Positions 4,875 to 9,385 of a stretch of DNA of 9,385 bases are shown piece after piece (position 1 is the first letter of the stretch; each line of letters opens with the position of its first letter). The notes beneath the pieces were generated by a model that did not search any database, was not told the DNA's origin, and was given only the letters and a program-made list of their open reading frames with translations. Origin of the DNA: BMS3ABIN04 sp965554225 (GTDB lineage Bacteria > Bacteroidota > Ignavibacteria > Ignavibacteriales > Melioribacteraceae). Location: positions 1 through 9,385 of the forward strand of contig CBEVZC010000120.1 of assembly GCA_965554225.1 (NCBI GenBank), written 5' to 3'. A program made the translations under genes and the position numbers.

Positions 4875-5729
4875 TCATACTATTCTTCCAAGTTTCTGTA
4901 ATATAAGTTCACCTAATTTTTCAGGTGCTATATTATCTAATTTAATATAGCCAAGTGTCGGACGAACGCCAGGGATTTCAGTATCATCAAACCTAACTGG
5001 CAAAATATATTCCTCTTTTTCTTCTATCGCTCTAGCCAATGCGCTTTTCCTTTCGTGGTTTGTCCAAACTTTTTCAGCATAATGCTTCGAAATAAACATC
5101 ACACAATAGCGAGCACTTCCACGGTAAACCTTATCTAAATGTTCAGCTAAATCTTTTCCCCATAGTGAGACTTCTTCGTATTTGTCATAAAAGAATTTTA
5201 CACCATTTGCCTTTAAAAACGCCGAAACCTTTTCAACATATTCACGATCTTCACCAGCGAAGGAAAGTACAACCTCATAACTATGCCCACTTTGCAGAAT
5301 TTTATTGCTAGATATTTTTTTTGCTAAATAAATAGGATGACTAGAAATGTACGAATTAATTTCTAAACTAAAACCGTCTGGATTTAATCGTTTATTAAAT
5401 TCAGCAACACTTTCATCTAATACTTTTTCGTCGGATAAAACTACAGGATGAATTGTATTTTCAATAAATTTAAGAAAAGTATTATCATCACAATTCAACA
5501 ATTCCAAATATTCCTTAAGTAAGTAACTATTATCCCAATCATAGTTATTAACCATATGTTGCCAAATATCGCCCTCCGCGTTACTAAACCTTGAATCCGT
5601 TGAGGGCATCGAGGATAAATTCCAAATTCTTTTTAAAAAAGAGATTTCATCTAGTCTCCCATTAAATGGTGGTTTCCGAAGGAGTAGATAGTCAATTAAA
5701 TCTCTTCTTGTGATTTCTGAAATTTGCAT
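4875..5729 (-). CDS. AbiJ-type N-terminal domain fused to TIR domain; predicted abortive-infection NADase
   Basis: A 284-residue soluble protein, numbered from the ATG at 5729. Residues about 3-125 (ITRRDLIDYLL, then GRLDEISFLKRIW, PSTDSRF, AEGDIWQH, HPVV, LNPDGFSLE) match my recollection of the AbiJ N-terminal domain family (type NTD3), found in abortive-infection proteins. Residues about 150-266 are a TIR domain: box 1 YEVVLSFAGEDREYV (151-165), the FFYDKYEE strand (179-186), and VWTNHERKSA, whose Glu226 is at the position of the catalytic glutamate of TIR NADases. Bacterial TIR effectors usually deplete or convert NAD+ when phage infection is sensed, halting the cell. I infer that role here, with the N-terminal domain as sensor or regulator. 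A GTG at 5744 would add 5 residues but overlaps the GTTAGGT core of the attC-like site and lacks a ribosome site; GGGA lies 7 bases before the ATG. Which trigger it senses is unknown. Confidence 0.88.
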   Translation of the reverse strand: MQISEITRRDLIDYLLLRKPPFNGRLDEISFLKRIWNLSSMPSTDSRFSNAEGDIWQHMVNNYDWDNSYLLKEYLELLNCDDNTFLKFIENTIHPVVLSDEKVLDESVAEFNKRLNPDGFSLEINSYISSHPIYLAKKISSNKILQSGHSYEVVLSFAGEDREYVEKVSAFLKANGVKFFYDKYEEVSLWGKDLAEHLDKVYRGSARYCVMFISKHYAEKVWTNHERKSALARAIEEKEEYILPVRFDDTEIPGVRPTLGYIKLDNIAPEKLGELILQKLGRIV

Positions 5730-5742
5730 AATTAATTCCCAC

Positions 5743-5875
5743 ACCTAACGACTAAAGTTCTCCCGATTTGACAGCTGGAGATAAACTTCAAAATCGCACA
5801 AAAATATTAACCAAACCGCTTTAAAAATCCCAAAATCCAAGGGCTGGCAAATTCGGGTGGAACGCTGGGTTAGAA
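5743..5875. repeat. Best-formed attC-like site, between TIR and helicase genes
   Basis: acctaac (5743-5749, an exact RYYYAAC match) and gttagaa (5869-5875, GTTRRR but not the final Y) bound a 133-base imperfect inverted repeat. After the cctaac/gttag ends comes an unpaired spacer. Then gttc/gaac, a mismatch, cccga/tcggg with one extra base, tttg/caaa, one mismatch and cagc/gctg pair up. Paired core, unpaired spacer, paired L box with extrahelical bases and a long variable loop is the attC architecture, and the length is inside the known attC range. It occupies almost the whole gap 5730-5895. Confidence 0.65.
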
Positions 5876-5895
5876 TGATTTTTAACTGGCACAAT

Positions 5896-8800
5896 CTATT
5901 CATTACAATACTCTACCCAATCACTTAATTCTTTCAACAAACCCCCACGATTGATGATGTTTTTTCTATTACCTGTAATTATTAGTTCATTTTTTGCACG
6001 GGTTATTGCGACATTTATCAAATTCCTTGATTTACCTTCTTGAACCCATTTAAATGTACTTGCTGGCATCGTCGGACCCACAACCAATGAAAAAAACATA
6101 ATCTCTCTTTCATCACCTTGGAATCTATGTGCGGTATCTGCAATGATACTTTCTCCGACTTTACTACCTAAATATTTACTTATCAGATTAGTAATAATAT
6201 TTGCTTGTTCTCTGAAGGGAGTAACAACACCAATTTGATATGGTTTATAACCTTTATTGTTTATGTATTCTTTAATACATTTTATAATTATTTGTACTTC
6301 AGCTTGATTACTCCATCGAGGTTTACAATCTTCAGTATGCTCAATCCATCTAATGCCATTATGATTTTGTGCGACTGTTTTTATTCTCAAGTCATTATTG
6401 TAAAAATATCTATTACTAAATTGAATAATATTTGGATGACACCTAAAATGTTCTTTTAACATAGTACGTTTTCTATTATTTCTTTTTATATGTTTATCAG
6501 CTACAGACAGAAGAGAAGAATGGGAATAACCATAATTATAATAATCTTTCTCATCTAAATTGTATGCTAAAAATGTGTTAAAATCTCTTTCGTCATCAAG
6601 AGATACAATTGGAAAAAGTTGCTTTTCATCACCAATAATAATTACACGTTTAGCCCTATATAAAATAGGGATTGCACTTATAACATCAGTTTGAGATGCT
6701 TCGTCCATTACTGCAAGATCATAAAAACCTTCTTCAAGATTACCATTAATTTTTGATGCAGAAAGTGTAGTTACGGCGGTATTAAAAATTGGAGTTTTCC
6801 CTGGAGTAGTAAACAATTTATCATCAAGTAATTTTATTGAATTTTCAATATTCTGTTCACACTGAATATTCCACTCGTCATAAAGGTCAACCAAATTATA
6901 ATTGACAATTATTGAATTATATTTTTTATAAAGATTACTGGTTGCTTCAACTTGGATTAGAAGTGGTATATAATCTTCTGCAAACTTTAGTAGATTATAA
7001 TTACCAATATTTTCAACAATATCCCTCGGCAAACTATTTTTTAACTCATTGAAGATTTTTGTTTTATATTTTTTAACAAATGATTCTTGTGAAAATATTT
7101 CTTCCCAAGAAATTTCACCTTCAATTAAAGTATCAACAACTCTACTAATAATTGATTTAGACCTCCTTTTCTTCTTTTGTAGTTCTTCAATTTTTTCTTC
7201 CCAAAAACGTAATTTAAGTTTCTTGGGATCATCTATATGCCAATCAATAATTTGTAAATTTGGATTTTCTTGTAGAATTTGTTGTAATTCACCATTTACT
7301 GCGTCAATACCATCTAATGCTTCTTCGTAATCTTCAATCTTTTTTCTAATCTTGTTTAATTTGTTATTATTGTCAATTACTCTCGAATTTGCGATAGTTC
7401 TGTCTTTATCATTTAACTGAATTTTATCAAATTTAGATGTGGTAGAAACCGTATTTCTTGAATTATAAGGTGAAATGCGCTTGATAGCTTCTTTATTTGT
7501 GAAAAGTGAGTTATATCTATCAGTAATTACATCAACAGCTTTATTGTTCCTGCTGGAAAAAATTATCTTTTGGTTTTTTCTGTTCATTTCTGCAATTAGA
7601 TTAATTCCCAATTGTGTTTTACCTGTACCGGGTGGGCCAGAAACAACAGTTAATGGAATATCATTATTTATTGCACTCCCTATGGCGACGCTTTGCTCAT
7701 AATTAGAGTTTACAACATTATAAAGAGGAATATTCCAATTATTGTGTTGTGGGAAATTAAAGCCTTTTATAAACAAATATGCCAAATCATTGATAGGGTC
7801 ACCACTTTTTAATTTGTTTCGCCAATTTTTTTCAATTATTCTTAATTCTTTTAATAAAGAGCTATAAATCCCGCTTTCTGATAAATAGATTAAGCCACAA
7901 CTTGGTTTAAAACCTTTTTCAAGATTGTTAAAATTAAGCTCCCGCAGAACCATTAAATTCTCAAAATCTATTTTTTTTAAGAAACCCATTTCGTCAAATA
8001 TTCTCTTTATTATTGATTTTGGATTGGGATTTTCTTGGTAAATATGGTCAATCTTTTCTTCTAATTCACTACGATGCAAATTTGAAAATGGTGGAATCCT
8101 TGATAGAACTCCTGGATTTATGTTTATATCATTTTCATATGCAATATGATATGTGCCATTTTTATATGAAACTCTCGTGCTAAAAAGAGGTTCACCTGTC
8201 CAATAACGCTTGTTACCAAAATTTACCTGATCAACAATAATAGAAAATCCGTATGAAAGACTTGGATTCTGTTGACGCAAATTAACGTGCAATAAATGCT
8301 GAACGTCATCTGGTACTTTCATTGGTTTATTATTTGAAAATATTGTTTCTCTAATTCTGCCTAAAACAAATCGCTTTTCATCAGCTCGTCTTGTGTTTAA
8401 AAAAATCTTCATAACATATTTTGATTCCTCAATCAAACATCTTCGGTAGTAGGATAAAATCCTAAGTTCCCGTGGTAACTTTAACACATCAGCAGATGGT
8501 CGAAATGATTTTTCAAGTTCTTCATCTTTTTTTAAGGTGATACCCCTAACTAATGTTGGAGCAAAGCCAATGCCTGTTGTTAAAGATGTATCTTCGGTTT
8601 CTTCTATTTCAACACCTAAATATTCATCTGACACATCTTCGCACTCTAATAATTTACAAAGTTTTTCTACACAATCTTTTGACAATGAAATTTTACTTCT
8701 ATCGTCTTTTTTATAAACTCTGGGACCAGTCGTCATATCTTTTATGAATTCAGGGAAAAACTCACCATTTTTAGTTTTGTGCAAAGCCCCTAAATGGAAT

Positions 8801-9354
8801 AAATGGAACCAATTACCTTTTTGATTTCGTTCATTGGTGGAATGCTCAAACTCTACCGTATCATTTGTAAATAAAATAAATGCAATTGCTTTGTCCCAAT
8901 CAGATCCTTGCAAGTCTTTTGAACTAAATTTCTTCTCATTCTCTATTAAATATGCTACAAACGCTTGCCTGTTTGTATTTACCTGACTATACGGGTTATA
9001 ACTTCCTTCGTTAATTATTTGTTCTGGGAAATCCTTGAATTTTGAAGTCCATTCACCCTTAAAAACATTATCAATAGTTAGAGGGAATTTTATTAATCCA
9101 GGATAACCTTTCATTTCAACGACGGCAATAGAATCTTTTTTAATAATTATTAAGTCTGGTGAACTTGAGTCAATTTTTCTTTCTCTATGATCCCCTTGTG
9201 ATTGAAACTTATATATAACAGGGGGAATATCAATATTTGCTAATAAATAAACTTCTTCATTATCAAGTTCATCATCAAGCAAGTTGCATATGCTTCGAAG
9301 TGCACTTCTTTCGTGGCTTGTTGCAAAATTTCCTTTTCTAAATACCCTAATCAT
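5896..9354 (-). CDS. NERD nuclease-like domain plus SF1 (UPF1/DNA2-type) helicase, predicted defence protein
   Basis: A 1152-residue cytoplasmic protein. Residues about 10-140 resemble a NERD-type PD-(D/E)xK nuclease domain: SPDLIIIKK with Asp67, VVEMKG with Glu80 and Lys82, then NPYSQVNTNRQAF (120-132), which fits the NPxxQ element. Residues 140-540 are an uncharacterised middle region. The helicase follows: a possible Q-motif glutamine (554), Walker A GPPGTGKT (573-580), motif Ia FSSRNNKAVDV (599-609), motif II DEAS (884-887), motif III GDEKQL (908-913), motif IV KEHFRCHP (967-974), then VVTPFREQ (1043-1050), motif V TAHRFQGDE (1074-1082) and motif VI VAITRAKN (1115-1122). All motors look intact. 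An insert of about 270 residues lies between Ia and II, with a charged coiled-coil-like stretch near 660-735. Nuclease-helicase fusions often restrict phage or plasmid DNA; that role is inferred. The start is ATG at 9354 with AAGGA 11 bases upstream. Confidence 0.9.
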   Translation of the reverse strand: MIRVFRKGNFATSHERSALRSICNLLDDELDNEEVYLLANIDIPPVIYKFQSQGDHRERKIDSSSPDLIIIKKDSIAVVEMKGYPGLIKFPLTIDNVFKGEWTSKFKDFPEQIINEGSYNPYSQVNTNRQAFVAYLIENEKKFSSKDLQGSDWDKAIAFILFTNDTVEFEHSTNERNQKGNWFHLFHLGALHKTKNGEFFPEFIKDMTTGPRVYKKDDRSKISLSKDCVEKLCKLLECEDVSDEYLGVEIEETEDTSLTTGIGFAPTLVRGITLKKDEELEKSFRPSADVLKLPRELRILSYYRRCLIEESKYVMKIFLNTRRADEKRFVLGRIRETIFSNNKPMKVPDDVQHLLHVNLRQQNPSLSYGFSIIVDQVNFGNKRYWTGEPLFSTRVSYKNGTYHIAYENDININPGVLSRIPPFSNLHRSELEEKIDHIYQENPNPKSIIKRIFDEMGFLKKIDFENLMVLRELNFNNLEKGFKPSCGLIYLSESGIYSSLLKELRIIEKNWRNKLKSGDPINDLAYLFIKGFNFPQHNNWNIPLYNVVNSNYEQSVAIGSAINNDIPLTVVSGPPGTGKTQLGINLIAEMNRKNQKIIFSSRNNKAVDVITDRYNSLFTNKEAIKRISPYNSRNTVSTTSKFDKIQLNDKDRTIANSRVIDNNNKLNKIRKKIEDYEEALDGIDAVNGELQQILQENPNLQIIDWHIDDPKKLKLRFWEEKIEELQKKKRRSKSIISRVVDTLIEGEISWEEIFSQESFVKKYKTKIFNELKNSLPRDIVENIGNYNLLKFAEDYIPLLIQVEATSNLYKKYNSIIVNYNLVDLYDEWNIQCEQNIENSIKLLDDKLFTTPGKTPIFNTAVTTLSASKINGNLEEGFYDLAVMDEASQTDVISAIPILYRAKRVIIIGDEKQLFPIVSLDDERDFNTFLAYNLDEKDYYNYGYSHSSLLSVADKHIKRNNRKRTMLKEHFRCHPNIIQFSNRYFYNNDLRIKTVAQNHNGIRWIEHTEDCKPRWSNQAEVQIIIKCIKEYINNKGYKPYQIGVVTPFREQANIITNLISKYLGSKVGESIIADTAHRFQGDEREIMFFSLVVGPTMPASTFKWVQEGKSRNLINVAITRAKNELIITGNRKNIINRGGLLKELSDWVEYCNE

Positions 9355-9385
9355 TTGAATACATTTCCTTACAACTTAAAATAAT
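9355..9385 (-). promoter_or_regulatory. Leader of the helicase gene (incomplete)
   Basis: The last 31 bases are AT-rich leader. On the minus strand AAGGA is followed 11 bases later by the helicase ATG, slightly long but usable spacing. A nearer ATG within the leader meets a stop after five codons. There is no room to see a promoter or whether an attC-like core lies beyond. Confidence 0.4.

Noticed and set aside
5730..5744. GTG start for the TIR protein at 5744
   Set aside because: The codon overlaps the GTTAGGT core and has no ribosome site; the ATG at 5729 has GGGA at good spacing and begins closer to the conserved domain.
6205..8747. Plus-strand open frames within 6205-6459, 7049-7330, 7475-7702 and 8553-8747
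   Set aside because: All are antisense shadows of the helicase coding sequence, which is continuous with conserved motifs.
1..9385. CRISPR array, tRNA or rRNA
   Set aside because: No regularly spaced short repeats, no cloverleaf with a CCA-like end and no rRNA-like segments were seen on either strand.

Overview
The window is AT-rich bacterial chromosomal DNA with recognisable Shine-Dalgarno sequences and a lipoprotein-type signal peptide. Protein style (Bacteroidota-like secreted proteins, an AbiJ-type/TIR protein) and the intergenic repeats suggest a member of the Bacteroidota / Ignavibacteriota (FCB) group. That placement is an inference and could be wrong at phylum level.

Layout from left to right: (1) 1-547, minus: N-terminal half of the sodium/proton antiporter NhaA, cut by the window edge. 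(2) 548-887: GC-rich, non-coding, structured repeat block. (3) 888-2640, minus: three small genes, namely a HEMGH-containing membrane protein (M50-like), a small lipoprotein and a secreted protein with an SH3-like tail, separated by short inverted-repeat sites. (4) 2641-2930: non-coding attC-like site. (5) 2931-3812, minus: CPBP/CAAX-type intramembrane protease. (6) 3813-4133: second copy of the GC-rich repeat, then a promoter and palindromic operator. (7) 4134-4701, plus: Phd/YefM antitoxin and RelE/ParE toxin, the only genes on the plus strand. (8) 4702-4874: attC-like site. (9) 4875-5729, minus: AbiJ-type N-terminal domain fused to a TIR domain. (10) 5745-5895: the best-formed attC-like site. 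(11) 5896-9354, minus: 1152-residue NERD nuclease-like plus SF1 (UPF1/DNA2-like) helicase.

The most interesting signal lies between the genes. Nearly every intergenic gap carries an imperfect inverted repeat ending in xxxTAAC ... GTTAxxx, the signature of integron attC recombination sites (RYYYAAC ... GTTRRRY). Two sites share an almost identical 38-base arm, and two others share a 72-base block that is about 97% identical. The cargo (a toxin-antitoxin module, small secreted or membrane proteins, two predicted defence proteins) is what gene-cassette arrays usually carry. I therefore read the window as a possible integrase-less cassette array (CALIN-like) with non-canonical, often long attC-like sites. 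No integrase is visible, and a chromosome-wide family of structured intergenic repeats is the main alternative.

Functionally, the right half looks like genome defence: a predicted abortive-infection TIR effector, a nuclease-helicase and a toxin-antitoxin pair. The attC-like site between the TIR and helicase genes suggests they are independent modules rather than one operon.
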